Shown in pieces: positions 11,235 through 22,660 of a stretch of 64,000 bases of DNA. The notes under the pieces were generated by a model. It saw nothing but the letters and a program-made list of their open reading frames with translations. It searched no databases and was not told the origin of the DNA. This DNA is from Cryptolaemus montrouzieri. Its lineage: Eukaryota > Arthropoda > Insecta > Coleoptera > Coccinellidae. A program made the position numbers and the translations under genes. Position 1 is the first letter of the stretch. Each line of letters starts with the position of its first letter. The stretch is taken from the NCBI GenBank assembly GCA_013387265.2, contig JABFTP020000083.1, positions 27,416,485-27,480,484 of the forward strand, given 5' to 3'.

Positions 11235-12925
11235 CAGCATGGGGTATGTTGCTCATAATAAAGTATTCTCTGTCGAGCAAGAACAGCAGCTGTCAAAATA
11301 TATCCCACGTTGTGCAGTATTTATTTTGGCCTTTCTTAGAAAGAAGTACGGAAGCTGGCATTTGAACTAATAACTAAATACAACATAAACTGAGCTGCTA
11401 CTTGGGTTGAGAATAAATGGCTGGTGAAGAATGGTTCCGTTCATTCATGAATGGAAACCCGTCACTGTGTGTACGCGTAGTTTAGGCTACAAGCCTTTCA
11501 AGAGCTACAAAGTTCAACAAAACAAATGTGGAAGATTTTTATAATAATTTACAAACTGTCTGGGACAGACCCACATATGAGCCACAGGATATATACAACT
11601 TTGACGAGACATGTGTCACTACCGTTCAAAGATCTGATAAAGTAGTAGATACGGCAAGTTGGAACTGTTACTTCAGTGGAGCGTGGCACAATAGTCACAG
11701 TTGCTTGTGCAGTCAATGCTTTGGGAAACGCAATTCCCCTTTTTTTATATTTCCGAGGGTTCATTATCATGATCATTTTATTAAGGACGGGTCAGTGGGA
11801 TCGATTGCAACTGCAAACCCCTCAGGCTGGATGAAGGATGTCTCATTCTTGTTATTTCTTGAACACTTCAAGAAATTCACTAATGCTTCTCCAACACATA
11901 AAGTCTTATTAGTGCTGGACAATCATTCATCTCATGTCCATATCAATACCTTGGATTTTCGCAAAAAAGAAAGGGATTACTCTGCTTTCATTTCCTCCGC
12001 ATTGTTCGCACAAGCTGCAGCCATGAGACCGATCAGTCTTTGGACCATTCAAAAAGGCCATAAATGATGCTTGTGACGGATGGATACGAAGTCACCCTGG
12101 CAAGACCATGACTATATATGACAATACCAGGTGTTGTCAAGACTGCTATACCTCAGGCATTTACACAATCAAACATTCAGACAGGTTTCATCAAATCTGG
12201 TATTTATCCGTTTAATCGTATTTATTCGGAAAAATTGACTTTGCGCCATCTTTTGTAACGGATCGTCCAAACCCTGACACTGAGGATAACGTTTCTGCAG
12301 AAACATCTAGTGTAATCAACGCTCTGTGTGTTCCTAATTCTGTTAATAACATTCCTGGACTCAACAATCAAATGTTGCTACCTAGGGATTATGTATCGGG
12401 AGAATCTTCAACTCCATTTACTGACCAAATTGAGATAAGTGAAACAACCTCAGTCACGCCATCTGATTCTTTGCCTGAAATAGTCCGGGTTCCACAGACT
12501 GCTTCAATCTCAGCCCCGCCACCTGCTTCTTTGCCTGAAATTGTCCGGGTTCAGCAGACCGCATCATACTCAAACACACCGCCTGCTTCTTTGCCCGAAA
12601 TTGTTCGACCTCTTCCGAAAGCTACTCAAAGAGAAAGAAGAGGTGCTAGAACAAAAAAGTCAACCATTTACACAGTTAGGAAAGAACATGAAGAAAAAGA
12701 AAAACTTTTGAAGGCTAAGCATGTAAAGAAAAACCTAACTGAACTAAAACCGAATTATAAAGGGAAAGATGAAGGAAAAACCAATGGCAAGAAAAAAAAA
12801 GACTTCACAGCAGTCATCCGATGAAGAAGATTATTTCTGTCTGGTGTAATCGCATATTCTGAAAGTAAGGCTGGCGAAAAATGGATCAAGTGCCAAGGAA
12901 CATGTGGTCTCTGGTCTCACGTGAG
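11235..12925 (+). pseudogene. pogo/Tigger transposase, DDE part and tail
   Basis: Continuation of the frame broken at 8239. The stretch 11235-11520 is shifted and stop-ridden. 11528-12067 gives 179 residues with IYNFDET (first catalytic Asp), IFPRVHYHDHF, NPSGWMKD and LLVLDNHSSHVH (second Asp). A frameshift near 11965 moves the third Asp (DRSV, about 12027) into another frame just after a TGA. 12372-12824 encodes a proline-rich tail with three SLPEIVR repeats and then a lysine-rich stretch. 12832-12925 preserves a cysteine pattern and GEKWIKCQ followed by LWSHV, as in the C-terminal zinc finger of such transposases. It is inactive. Confidence 0.88.
12474..12615 (+). repeat. 60-66 bp coding repeat in pogo tail
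   Basis: Three in-frame repeats encode SLPEIVR followed by a QTAS/PPA-rich spacer, starting near 12470, 12530 and 12590. This is low-complexity expansion in the transposase tail. Confidence 0.7.
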
Positions 12926-13370
12926 ACCAGTAATAGTCCCCATTATATTTGTCACAACTGTCATGAATCTGACTAGATCTCAGTATGTTGATTGATACAA
13001 TTATAAATGTTTAATTTTTCTTTGTGGTGTTATAGTTCTGTTAAAATTTTGTTAAACTTCTTCCAGTTAGCTACAGTAATTTCAAGTTAAATTAACAATT
13101 TGACCGATCTTAAAGAAGACTGTTATATGGTACAGTGCTATATTAGTTTTAGGCTCTGGTCTCGCGTAGAGTGCGCAGGTGATAGTCCCTATGATTGTCA
13201 CATGTTGAATTTGGCTCAGTATTTTAATTGGTACATTTATATATGTTTATTTTCGATTTGTTGTGTTACAGTTTTGTTAAAATTTTGTAGTAGTTAAGCT
13301 ACCATTTTGACTGATTATACAGAAGGTTGTTATATGTTACAGTGCCTTATTAGTTTTGAGAAGAGAAGTG
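12902..13370. repeat. About 230-bp tandem duplication in pogo 3' region
   Basis: The segment starting CTCTGGTCTCACGTGAGACC with GATAGTCCC-like, TTGTTAAAATTTTG and TTATATGGTACAGTGC blocks (about 12902-13152) recurs at about 13153-13370 in the same order with CTCTGGTCTCGCGT, GATAGTCCC, TTGTTAAAATTTTG and TTATATGTTACAGTGC. It is a tandem duplication downstream of the transposase. Confidence 0.7.
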
Positions 13371-13826
13371 ATCAGAGATTTTCACTTTTTGCCATAAAGT
13401 CATTGTTAACTTTGTTTAGAAGAAGATAATGTTGTGTTCAGTTAATTTTTTGTAACAATAAAAGTCATTAAAACTATTTGGATGTATTTTGTATGCCTGT
13501 CTCTACCGACCCCAACCATTGTCAGAACCGCCCATGGGGTGTGTCCGGTTGTGACACTTTCCCTTTTTTTTTTAATTTGATCGTATGCCTAATACAGCGT
13601 AGCGTATCTAGGGGAAATTTTTATCAATTTTAGGTAGATGAATAATCAAATCAAGTATTGAAGTGATTTTTCTCCCAGATAACTGGTAAATTCACAAAAT
13701 TATAGGCGATCAAACCAAAATTATCACAACCGTACCAGCTTATTGCTTGAGGTTCTTAGGAAATATTGAGTTGGAATGAAAATGAAGAACTTTCGTCTAA
13801 TTTTCACAATTCTTTTGGATCTACAC

Positions 13827-13857
13827 GACCAGTTTTGGCATTTTTATCCTTTTCAAG
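13827..13857 (-). ncRNA. Decayed hammerhead-like motif of PLE-1
   Basis: Aligns in position and spacing with the motif at 17310-17340: CTTGAAAA on one side and AAAACTGGTC on the other are kept, but stem II and the GAAA block have decayed. It is not expected to be active. Confidence 0.35.
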
Positions 13858-14213
13858 TGTCTACAGCTAGGATATGCAAGAATATACTAATATACCTATT
13901 TAAGAGGATGAATGGTGGAGAGTGATTTTTTTCTAATTGGATATTGAGAAATAAATTTTGGGTTTCTACAAAGTTTCAAAACTTTCAAATAGATTCATTC
14001 CCATCGTTTTGTTGCATTTGCAGAGATATTTTTGAAATATCCTATGTACATATGTAATTTGAAGATTCAATTTGTTCAAAAACTGCGGATTTTTCCAGGT
14101 GAGTAGAGATGTTCATCGAATCTATATTGACATTTTTGACCTGTTCGTCGTACGTAAGCTGTTGAGCTTTCATTGCATTCAATTCTAATTCGTTTTCGTT
14201 TTGGCATTGAATA

Positions 14214-15201
14214 TTAAGTCCGCAACAAAGTTCTCGCTGTTATGAAAATACATCTTCATTGTGAAAAATGATTACAAATGAATCATTCAAAATACTGCCT
14301 ATCTTTAACTACAACTCTTTCCCATCTTTCTGGCAGAGCTCGAATACCGTGACGGTAGAAATGTTCATCTTTTGAGGCTATCTATGAATCAAGCCATTTT
14401 TCGAGCTCTTCATATGAACCGAACTATTTATCAGCCAACCAATGTGCCATCGAACGGAACAAGTAATAATCGGATGGTGTAATATCTGGGGAATAAGGCG
14501 GGTGGGGTGGGACTTCCCATTTGAGCGTTTCCAAGTAGGTTTTAATGGATGTGGCAACGTTAGGCCGGGTGTCTTCATGCTGTAGAATTACTTTTTCGTG
14601 TCTATGCTGGTATTATAGCCGTTTTTCGTGCAGTGCTTTACTCAATCAAATTAATTAAGTTCTATACTGTTCCGCGGTGATGGTTTCGTTCGGTACGTCT
14701 CTTGGCTTCGAATCATAAGGAACCCAAGTCCCAACGCATGCAATCATTTCGAAATAGCATGGCAGGTAACTTCTGAGGCTAAAGCAAACTCTCCTCGCGT
14801 TTGGTACGGATCCTCATCGAGCAATGGCTCCAGTTCAGCGTCTTCGAAGATTTTTGGTCTTTCTTCACAGGGACGGTCGTTCACATCCAAATCACCGTTT
14901 TCAAAGCGATGGAACAAATCCCGGCATATTGTTTTACTTAGAGCAGCAAATCCGTAAACTTTATGGAACTCTCTATAAGCTTCAGCCGCTGTTTTCTTCG
15001 AATGAAAAAAGGAAGTCAACAAAATCAGATATTTTCTCACAACTAAAAATATATGACAAAAAATTAAAATCACTAATAGTGATGGTTTGTTTACCATATG
15101 TCTAAGCTTTGTTCGAGACGTTCTTGATATGTGAAAACCGACCAGCACTTACTGCTGGATCCATCTATTGAAAAACAGAGAGAACTTAGTTGCGCACCTA
15201 A
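14214..15201 (-). mobile_element. mariner transposon with about 28-bp TIRs
   Basis: The left end TTAAGTCCGCAACAAAGTTC and the reverse complement of the right end TTAGGTGCGCAACTAAGTTC match over about 28 bp. A TA precedes the left end (14212-14213); the right-hand TA is mutated. Length is just under 1 kb, slightly short for mariner. It sits inside PLE-1. Confidence 0.88.
14378..15148 (-). pseudogene. mariner transposase, broken
   Basis: Minus-strand fragments in order: 14744-15148 encodes the N-terminal helix-turn-helix region with KKTAAEAYREF, CRDLFHRFENGD and DAELEPLLDEDP. After a large gap, 14378-14578 encodes the C-terminal part, equivalent to the ARPH...YSPDIAPSDYHLF region but shifted and substituted, ending in GSYEELEKW-like sequence. 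The part with the first catalytic Asp is missing or unreadable. It is a dead copy. Confidence 0.82.
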
Positions 15202-15439
15202 TCTAAATGCTAATAACTTAATAACATATATTGGAACCACTTGAAAAGAAGGTTGTTGAAATCAATTTGGAACGATATTTGCTGATGTGATTAGAGAGGA
15301 CTCCAATGTGAGTAAGACAATCGTATTTATTTTCTGGTTTTTCTATAATGGAATTAAGTATTCGAGAAATTTGTTTCAGTTCTTTGCGCTTGATAATACT
15401 GTTCATGTTAGAGAGTGAAACATTTTTATTTGCTACATT

Positions 15440-16480
15440 CAGTTAAATCGCAGAATGCACTACCTAATTCTCTTGAAAGCTTATAGAGGAAATTGTATAG
15501 TGTACCTCGATAAAAATAAGTACCAAAAAAATGCATGATGCCGTTGATACTATGGACGTAACAGAAATCTCAAGAGAACCCACAAACAAAGAATTCAAAC
15601 AAGATATGAAAGAATTGAATTAGCTAGTACAGTCAGTATAAAATAAAACGGAACTTTTTCCAATGGACCTTCAAGCTTCAGAAATATACATTTCAATCAA
15701 ACTTCACAGAGAAGAAAATCCCGCCAGACCAGTTGTACTCTACATAAACACACTCGCAGGTAAATGAGCAAACTTCTGAAACTTCAAAGAACTCATCAAC
15801 TTTCATTCATTTCAAATTCTGTAGATCTAATAGCTAAACTATGGACACTTAACGATTTTAATTTTAAATAAGTAACATTTCAACAGATGAATTTTCAGTT
15901 TCAATGAAAGAAATCTATAGGAAATATATGGAATAATACTATACCACAGATTAATAATGAAACTCCGGATCGCTTAGAGATCAGTTCGTACTAAAGTTAT
16001 TTCTAATTTGAATCAGAATTTTCACAGCGAAGCTAAAGACTGTCCATAGATAGCTACCCTGTCCTATATTAGTAGATATTTTTATGAAAAATTTATAATG
16101 AATAATAAGTTAGCACATAAACATATTATTTCGTAATATACATATACTAGTATTTATATCTTCTGAAAAAAACACATAATAAAATAACTTTCACTTCTGA
16201 AATTGAATGCAAAATTCAATAATTTCCTTAGCATAACCATCACGAAATTCAATAATAATCCCACCTTCAATATATATCGAAAAGGAAAGAATGTCCAAGT
16301 TACATTGTTCCCTACCAAATAACATCATCATTTATATTTCCATATTTAATTTAACAGCCTCCTTTTCCAGCATTCACAGTATAAGCAAATTACTAAGCAG
16401 TGCCAAACAAAAAACAAATGATTTCAAACAAATTGGAATATAAAGAATGCAATGAATGGATAACAGCTATAAAAAAAAAT
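15440..16480 (+). pseudogene. Penelope-like reverse transcriptase fragment (PLE-F)
   Basis: Plus-strand reading in several frames recalls PLE reverse transcriptase: VYLDKNKYQKNA (about 15498), then at 15660-15760 a LHREENPARPVV block equivalent to the KIHKPGxPLRPI motif of PLEs, and at about 16200-16320 ITITKFNNNPTFNIYRKG, equivalent to the conserved LDLTI-x-FNIYRKPT block. Stops are many. The catalytic YxDD was not found. This PLE points opposite to the neighbouring PLEs. Confidence 0.6.
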
Positions 16481-17264
16481 AAAATAAAAAGAAGGATGTG
16501 AGAATTTTAATTTCTGCAGCCGGAGGAGTATAAGTGACCGCTAGAATTTTGCTTAAGGTATCAGGAAAAGTTAAGAGAAATTCTCGAATTCGTCCAGTAT
16601 ACCATAACATCTGATAAAGTGGACCACTGTGTGTTGGCGTCATTTTTAGTGAGAATTATCACGAGGAAGAACGAAATATTTAATGAGAAGTTATTCAAAG
16701 GTGTTTAAGTTCTTTGGCTCAAAGAAGATTAGTATATTTCTATCAAGATAGTATTCTTTCATATTCTTCGATCTGAGCGTATTGAAATTTGATCTCTGTT
16801 AACCAGCGATAATATACCAAAGTCTTATAATTACATCCTAATCCTTGCAATTTTGCAGAGATTGAGTAAAGATCTTCATACTGTATCGAAATATCGTATT
16901 TATAACAATTTATTAAATTTCCTGATGAATACTAAGGAACAATGATGACTAGTCAATGAAAACTAAACACGCAAGAGTAGCTTTCAAATGAAAATGAAAC
17001 AGATAATTGAGAATTCTTATCCTTGTAGTAGTAATACTCCGGAGAACTAGGAACTTATTTCATCAAACTTTCATTCACTTAACTTTCCTATTAAACTTCA
17101 CGAAATAGTTTATCTTATTGAAATAGTTGTATCTCAAGTAAGTGCTCCTGTTGCTCAGAATGATATAAATTCAGATAAGGGTTTCAATGAAAAAATATAT
17201 ATATTTCAAGTGAAACAAGATGGAGTAATAGCTTTGCTATCGAATGGAAAATTTGAGACTATAA
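16481..17264. other. No gene recognised
   Basis: AT-rich sequence between oppositely oriented PLE remnants. No recognisable protein similarity, RNA gene or repeat boundary was found. Confidence 0.5.
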
Positions 17265-17309
17265 CGAAATGACAATTTTGTTACTTTCCACAATTTATTT
17301 AATAATCAC

Positions 17310-17340
17310 GACCAGTTTCGACCTTACTGTCATTTTCAAG
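17310..17340 (-). ncRNA. Hammerhead-like motif of PLE-2
   Basis: The minus strand reads TTGAAAA, then GAC-AGTAAG-GTC, then GAAA and CTGGTC. This follows the order core 1, stem II, core 2 (GAAA), short stem III and GTC cleavage triplet seen in PLE hammerheads. The first core block is UUGAAAA rather than CUGANGA, so cleavage is uncertain. Confidence 0.5.
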
Positions 17341-17632
17341 AATAACAATTGAACAGATGAGTAGGTATATACAAGTACAGAGTGAAAGTTATCCTAGATA
17401 TTGAGTAGTGAGGATGCATTAACCTCTAGTTGGCTGTTGAGGGTAGAAAGTTGTGGGTTTTTACATGGTTTCTAAGCTTCCAAACTTTCCAACAAATTCA
17501 TCTCTGTCCCCTTGTTACATTTATGAAGGGTTTTAAGGTTGTTTAATGATATCGAGTGGTTGGTTGATTTTTTTATGTGTTCAAATATTGGCGAATTTTT
17601 ATCTGAGGAAATATGTACTTTGAATTAAGTTT

Positions 17633-19420
17633 CATAACTTCTCCTTGTTTGTCCGACATATGCTACCTGACATTCATCGCATTTGATTTGATAAATTCCT
17701 GATTGCTTGAATTTATCGTTATTTCATATGGTAAAATCTGCTCAAGTTGGGGACGCTTGAGAATGAATTAGTTATGTTGAATTTGGAAAAGTAATTACTA
17801 ATTTCTTCAGAGAGTTCGCCGGTGTATCTGAGACTATTATATCTTTTTCCGGGGTTCCTACGTTTCTATATGGTAATTTAGAGGTGAAACAATGTTCTTT
17901 GCGTCCAACAATTGTATTTAGAAAATGTTGTGGTATAGTGTTATTTGAGGAAAATTTTCTGATGATATTAAGTTCAGTTTGGAAACTTTCTGTCGAAAAG
18001 GGAACAGAGTAAGCTCTATGAATCATGAAGTTATATGCAGCTAGTTTGTGGCCCAAATGACCGAACAGGTCCATTGGGATCGATGCGTCTGTTAATGTTT
18101 CCTTTCTGTAAATTTTATAAGTCAGATGGTTATTTGAATTTATGATGGTTGAGTCTGGGAAATTAATTGAGTTATCAGTTTCTATTTCAGCAGTGAAGCT
18201 GATGCGGCAATGTATTTTATTTAGGAAATTTGAAAAGTGCTGAATTTGTCTGTTTGTACCACGAAAACTAACTAAAATGTCATCTACATATCTTTACCCG
18301 TGAACAATGTGTTTTTTAGCGAAATCTGTTTTTAATATTGAGTTTTTCTTTAAATTATCCACGAAAATTTCAGCTAGTAGGGGACTAGAGGTGACCCCAT
18401 TGGAAGACCTGAATTTTGTTTAAAGAATTTAGATTGAAATTGAAAGTAACTTTGAGATAGGCATATTTGAAGAAGATTGCTAAGTTTATGAGTGATATAG
18501 GGCGGTGTGTTAAACTCTGATAAAATATCTGTAACAAAGAGAAGACACAAATCCGTTGTAATGTTCGGGTACATATTCTTAACATCGAAAGAGACTCACT
18601 TAATATCTTGGGCGATTGTGGGATTTGAAAGTTTATGTATGAGATCAACTGAATTGGAGATAGTGTATTGTGCGTGAGGACTAGTAATTTTGATTCAAGA
18701 AATTCGCTAGTTTACCTGATGGTGTGTTTATATATGACACTAAAGGTCTTTCAGATTTTTTTCCAGTATGTAGTTCAATCAATCCGTAAATTTTTGGAGC
18801 TTGAACATTCATTGGAATCAGTTTCCTCTTCTTCAATTCTGTTTATGCTAGGTATTTTGACAAACATAGCTCTTCTTTGATTTCTTTTGTGAAAAGTTTA
18901 GTTGGATCTTTCGATATTTTGTTGCTTTCAGTACATCCTGCATCTTCTCTTTATATAGATCTTTATTGAGGCATACTATACTATTTACTTTGTCAGCTTT
19001 AGTCATTATAAGATCTTCGACTATGATTTTATTCGAAATGGACTTTATTATGTTGAACTGATTCTAATTGTTAGTTTTCATGTAAGATTTTCTGATAATT
19101 TCTGTGAGTTTGTGTTTATGGAGGCTTAGGTTGGTGATGATATCTTTACGTTTTAGGATGGCCAGCTCTGCTTGCCCTCCGATTATTCCTTTGTCTCTTT
19201 TGAATTTGCTGTTTTCCGGGGTGAATTTTGGTCCTACGTTCAGCAGATCTGTTTGAACTTCATTAAAGAGTTTGTTCGATAGATTTATGAATCTAGGATA
19301 AAAGGTGATATCTGATCATTCGATAGCATCTGTTTGGATCGTAGGTTGCTGAAGCTTTTGTTTTTTTCTTGTTTTTTAAGGTTGAAGGTTTTTATGTAGG
19401 TTTTCATAATTTTCCTTTAA
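17633..19420 (-). pseudogene. PLE reverse transcriptase plus GIY-YIG nuclease, broken
   Basis: PLE proteins join a telomerase-like reverse transcriptase to a GIY-YIG endonuclease. On the minus strand the RT shows MYPNITTDL (18374-18574), QNSGLPMGSPL just after it, RYVDDILVSF at about 18265-18292 (catalytic YVDD intact) and thumb sequence GHLGHKLAAYNFMIHRAYSVP (17772-18074). Then GIYQIKCDECQVAYVGQT at 17633-17725 is the GIY-YIG core with its preceding Cys pair. At least three frame changes separate these blocks. The N-terminal part upstream of 18700 is hard to read. Confidence 0.85.
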
Positions 19421-19639
19421 AATCTAACTTACTTTCATATTGATTTTATATTCCAGGCACTCAAGTTCAATATTATGTAAAATATAAAATTATTCATCAT
19501 GGTGTGTAACTTTGAATTTTCATAGCGTAAGCTTACGAATATTCATTTCTGCTTTATATGTAATTACGTTAATGTTAAGTACTCTTTTGATTTATTTGAT
19601 GATATTGTTGATGGATTCATGAACTATAAATATTGTGAA

Positions 19640-20090
19640 TGTTGAGTAGTGGGATTTTGGATTTTTACAAAGTTTGTAAATTTCCAAACTCTCCAATAGA
19701 TTCAATATTATCTCTTCATTGCATTTGTGGAAAATTTCTGAGTAACCAAATGATATTATTTGGTTTGTAGAGGTAGTATGTTCAGCAACTGCGGGTTTGT
19801 TAGCAGAGAAGTGATATTCTGTGAAACAAGATTGAAAGGTTCAACCTGTTTGTCCTACAAAAGCTGTTAGGCTTGCATTCAATTCTGAGTTTTCCAGGCG
19901 TTTAAATTTATCCCTTTTAGGTCCACATTGAATGAGAATTTGCCTATTTATTTGGAACCATAGGGAAAGAATTTTGTTGGGGAGATAATTGCTAATTTTA
20001 TTGAAGAGGGTGTCTCAATGTGAGTTTGACATGCGTGTTCATTTTCTGGTTTTTTATAACAGGCTTGTCCACGCTATACGTCGCGAAATA
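19640..20090 (-). pseudogene. PLE GIY-YIG fragment (PLE-3)
   Basis: The minus strand encodes LTAFVGQTG (GIY-YIG core) at about 19850-19890, followed by CFTEYHF, HTTSTNQIISF and FHKCNEEIILN, the usual C-terminal continuation of this domain in PLEs. The adjoining sequence at 20010-20070 matches the right-hand part of PLE-1. It is a 3' fragment only. Confidence 0.7.
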
Positions 20091-20311
20091 TTGTAATCTA
20101 AATATGAAACTATGAAATTATTCTTCCTTATAGATGTATCAGGAGCTATTATGGGTATCTTTTAAAATTATTTTCACATTACACTCAAAAGCCTCATAAT
20201 GATCCAATTTGTGATTTTTCGAATGGAACACTGTATATATCGTTGCATATTTGAATTGAGCATTCAAAAAACAAGTTTCATCAAGAATAACTATAATCTA
20301 ATCAATCATAA

Positions 20312-20514
20312 CCAGCAAAATTACCGCTGTATGTGTAGGCATATTGAAGAATTTTATTCAAGGAATAATATTCAACCTTCCGTGGAAACTTAAACATTCT
20401 TTCCTGGAACAGATGTATTTCTGATCCACCCCCCATAAGCATCGTTAACCAAGGCCACACAGCAGTGCTACAGGTCGGTCAGAGGTCATGAATAGGAGCA
20501 ATAGACTGCAGTAC
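20312..20514 (+). repeat. Dispersed repeat family 2, copy A
   Basis: About 200 bp match 61768-61960 in the same orientation, with shared blocks GCAAAATTA, TATGTGTAG, TTCAAGGAATAA, TTTCTGATCCACCC, AAGGCCACAC-like and AGACTGCAGT. It is non-coding and of unknown class. Confidence 0.65.
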
Positions 20515-20574
20515 TATAGCTATATGTGTTGACGTAATGACGAATCTTGTTAAGGAACGAATTATTATATCTGA

Positions 20575-22660
20575 ACATAGGAGTTTTTCAAATAATTCGA
20601 TTTTCCTCAAATTCTGAGGAAATTATTATTCGCAGCATACTCGAAATAGTTCAGCGAAGTTGACAGCGACGCGGGAAAATAGATCATAATGGATATTTCA
20701 ATTAATGCAAGTTGCCCATGTTATACAGGGTATGCAAAAATTAAAATAGATCGAATGGGAAATTCAAAGCGAAATAACTCGATTAATTCAGATATCATGC
20801 CATATTATTTCCTTTACCCAAAAATTTATTCTTAATAGCCTTTTGAGCGGTGTAGGAACCTCTATGCTCAATTCTTTAAATTTTCAGATGTAAGGTACAA
20901 TTAATCTAGTTGGCGCATATTTTTATAACCCATCGAATTATGTTAGAATGTCTATAACTAATTATCCGCTTTTTACATTATAAGATAAAGATTCGAATAA
21001 TACTCAAATTGGGGTTTCTTCAATGAAACATTCATAGAATTCTCATTCATCTAGTTACCTGTTGGCATTAGAAATGTCAGATAATTCTCTTTCTGTCAGT
21101 TGAGTTTTTAAAACAGAACTAAAAACGACATTTGTATTTGTGTTAATAGTCTGGACTTTTTGAATTTATTCTGTGATTAAATCAGTCAAATTGAAAACTT
21201 ATTCAAAAGAAGATCGTAATTTTCCTAGGGGCATGTCATAAAAATAACTTCTTGACTTCTCGGGTGTATGCTCAAACGTATCAATGTAGTAGAGTCACTT
21301 ATAAAACTCACTACAAGAAAAAATCTTACTGAAAATGAGGACAATGTTCTTGCAATACTTGGTTCTGTTATTGAAAATTCTAATATTAGTTAGAATCAAA
21401 CAGTACAAGATACTAATATTAGTCGAAAAAGCATTTCAAGAATCCTAAAAAAGCACAATTTTCATTCCTATAAGATCCTGCTTTGTCAAAAACTCAGTGG
21501 AAATGATTTTAATAACCGAATTCAATTTTGTATGTGGGGTAACGGAAAATGACAGTTTTTTTCGGCAATGTATTGTGTAATAAAGAATGTACTTTCCACA
21601 ATAATGTTCTGGTGAATACACATAATTTCCATACATACTGAGTAATAAACAATCAGAACAGAATAGTCTGTGAATGTGTAGGGTGAAACAATGGGTCCTT
21701 ATTTAATTGGATAAATTTTGAAGGATCTTTGAATGGAATAATGCTTTTGAACGTTGTCTCATACGAACTTTTAAAATTATTGGATAAAGTAGACTCAAAT
21801 ATTAGAATAGCTATGTGGCTTCAGTAAGACGGAGCCACCCCTCATTATCATCGTGAAGTGTAGTATTATCTGAATACGAACTTTCTAGTTAGATGGATTC
21901 GAAGAAATGGATCTGAATATTGGCCACCCAGATCTCCTGATTCAACTTCTTCAAATTTTTCTTCACTCGGGTATATAGAGAAATCGTTAACAATGAGCTT
22001 TCAGAACCCTAATTCCACAAATGGTGGTTCGAGTTGGCAGAAGATTCGAAAAAAACAGATTGTTGTAGTACCTGGAAATGTACGGTCGACATTTCGTACA
22101 GACATTATAAATTCTCTTGTTTTCTTATTATTATATTATTAAATTCACTATTGTTGTGAGAATTTGTTCTATCATGAATCAAGTTTGACCAATTCTGAAT
22201 AATTGTAAGCATGTTTGTTAATATTTTTATAATTGTGAAATTTTAGAGTTGAAACCAGCGCCAACTAGATTGATTGTACCTTTCATCTGAAAATCCCGAG
22301 TAGCCATATTTTGGTTAATTCTGTGAAAAAGTGAGAAGTTGGGTAGAGAAATTTGCATTCCGTTCAATTGGCTCTAAAAACATTAATCTTTGGTTGAATG
22401 AAAAAATATGGCATGATATTTGAGTTAATCAAGTTATTGTGCTCTGAATGTCCCATTTGATGAGAATTATTTTCTGCACACCCTGTATAACTTGGGCAAC
22501 TCAGAGTAATTGAAATATCAATAACGATCTATTTTCTCGCGTCGTTGTCAATTTTGCTGAATTACCTTGAATACTTTGTGGGTATTTTGAGAAGTTGAGG
22601 ATAATAAAAATTCATTTAGATTTGGAGAATATTCGAATTATCTGAAAAATCTTGAAATTT
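20575..22660 (+). mobile_element. Tc1-mariner element with about 350-bp TIRs (ITm-A)
   Basis: The left arm (about 20575-20935) and right arm (about 22245-22660) are inverted copies. Shared landmarks are AATTCGA near the tips, GACGCGGGAAAATAGATC versus its counterpart, TTATACAGGGT, ATCATGCCATATT and AATCTAGTTGGCGC at the inner ends. A transposase lies between them. Exact termini and the target duplication are not certain. The element is about 2.1 kb. Confidence 0.85.
21230..22140 (+). pseudogene. Tc1-mariner transposase (DD41D-like), broken
   Basis: Plus-strand pieces encode a helix-turn-helix region (DTNISRKSISRILKKHNFHSYK), the YKILLCQKLSGNDFNNRIQFC block, and a C-terminal catalytic block DGATPHYHREV then WPPRSPDSTSSN. 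The second catalytic Asp codon is 21828-21830. The position of the third (21954-21956) now reads Asn. There are 41 residues between them, which is the DD41D spacing. Stops interrupt several places, so the enzyme cannot be active. Confidence 0.78.

Larger units (their letters stand above)
6150..13740 (+). mobile_element. pogo/Tigger DNA transposon with two nested LINEs
   Basis: The left end reads TA-ACCTGGGTACGATTGTG and the right end, reverse-complemented, reads TA-AGCTGGTACGGTTGTG, so imperfect inverted repeats sit directly inside TA dinucleotides at 6148-6149 and 13741-13742, as expected for pogo. Removing the two inserted retrotransposons (6169-7645 and 8240-11234, plus one target copy each) leaves about 3.1 kb, a normal Tigger length. 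Related GGGTACGRTTRTG blocks recur inside the left end near 7965 and 7990. The transposase is read on the + strand from about 8053 to 12925 and is dead (stops, frameshifts, insertion). Confidence 0.9.
13790..15425 (-). mobile_element. Penelope-like element 3' part (PLE-1), split by mariner
   Basis: Two minus-strand pieces flank a mariner (14214-15201). The left piece (13790-14213) carries a decayed hammerhead-like block at 13827-13857 and a GIY-YIG remnant (ECNESSTAYV at about 14120-14200). The right piece (15206-15410) encodes LNSIIEKPENKYDCLTHIG, which resembles the sequence next to the same domain in the PLE at 19640-20090. It is 5'-truncated and has stops throughout. Confidence 0.7.
17265..19430 (-). 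mobile_element. Penelope-like element (PLE-2)
   Basis: The most complete PLE in the window, about 2.2 kb on the minus strand. From 5' to 3' it carries an N-terminal region (19430 to about 18700), reverse transcriptase (18650-17770), a GIY-YIG domain (17725-17633) and a 3' terminal region with a hammerhead-like motif (17310-17340). The terminal 220 bp recur at 51340-51557. Frames are broken by stops and shifts. Confidence 0.85.
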
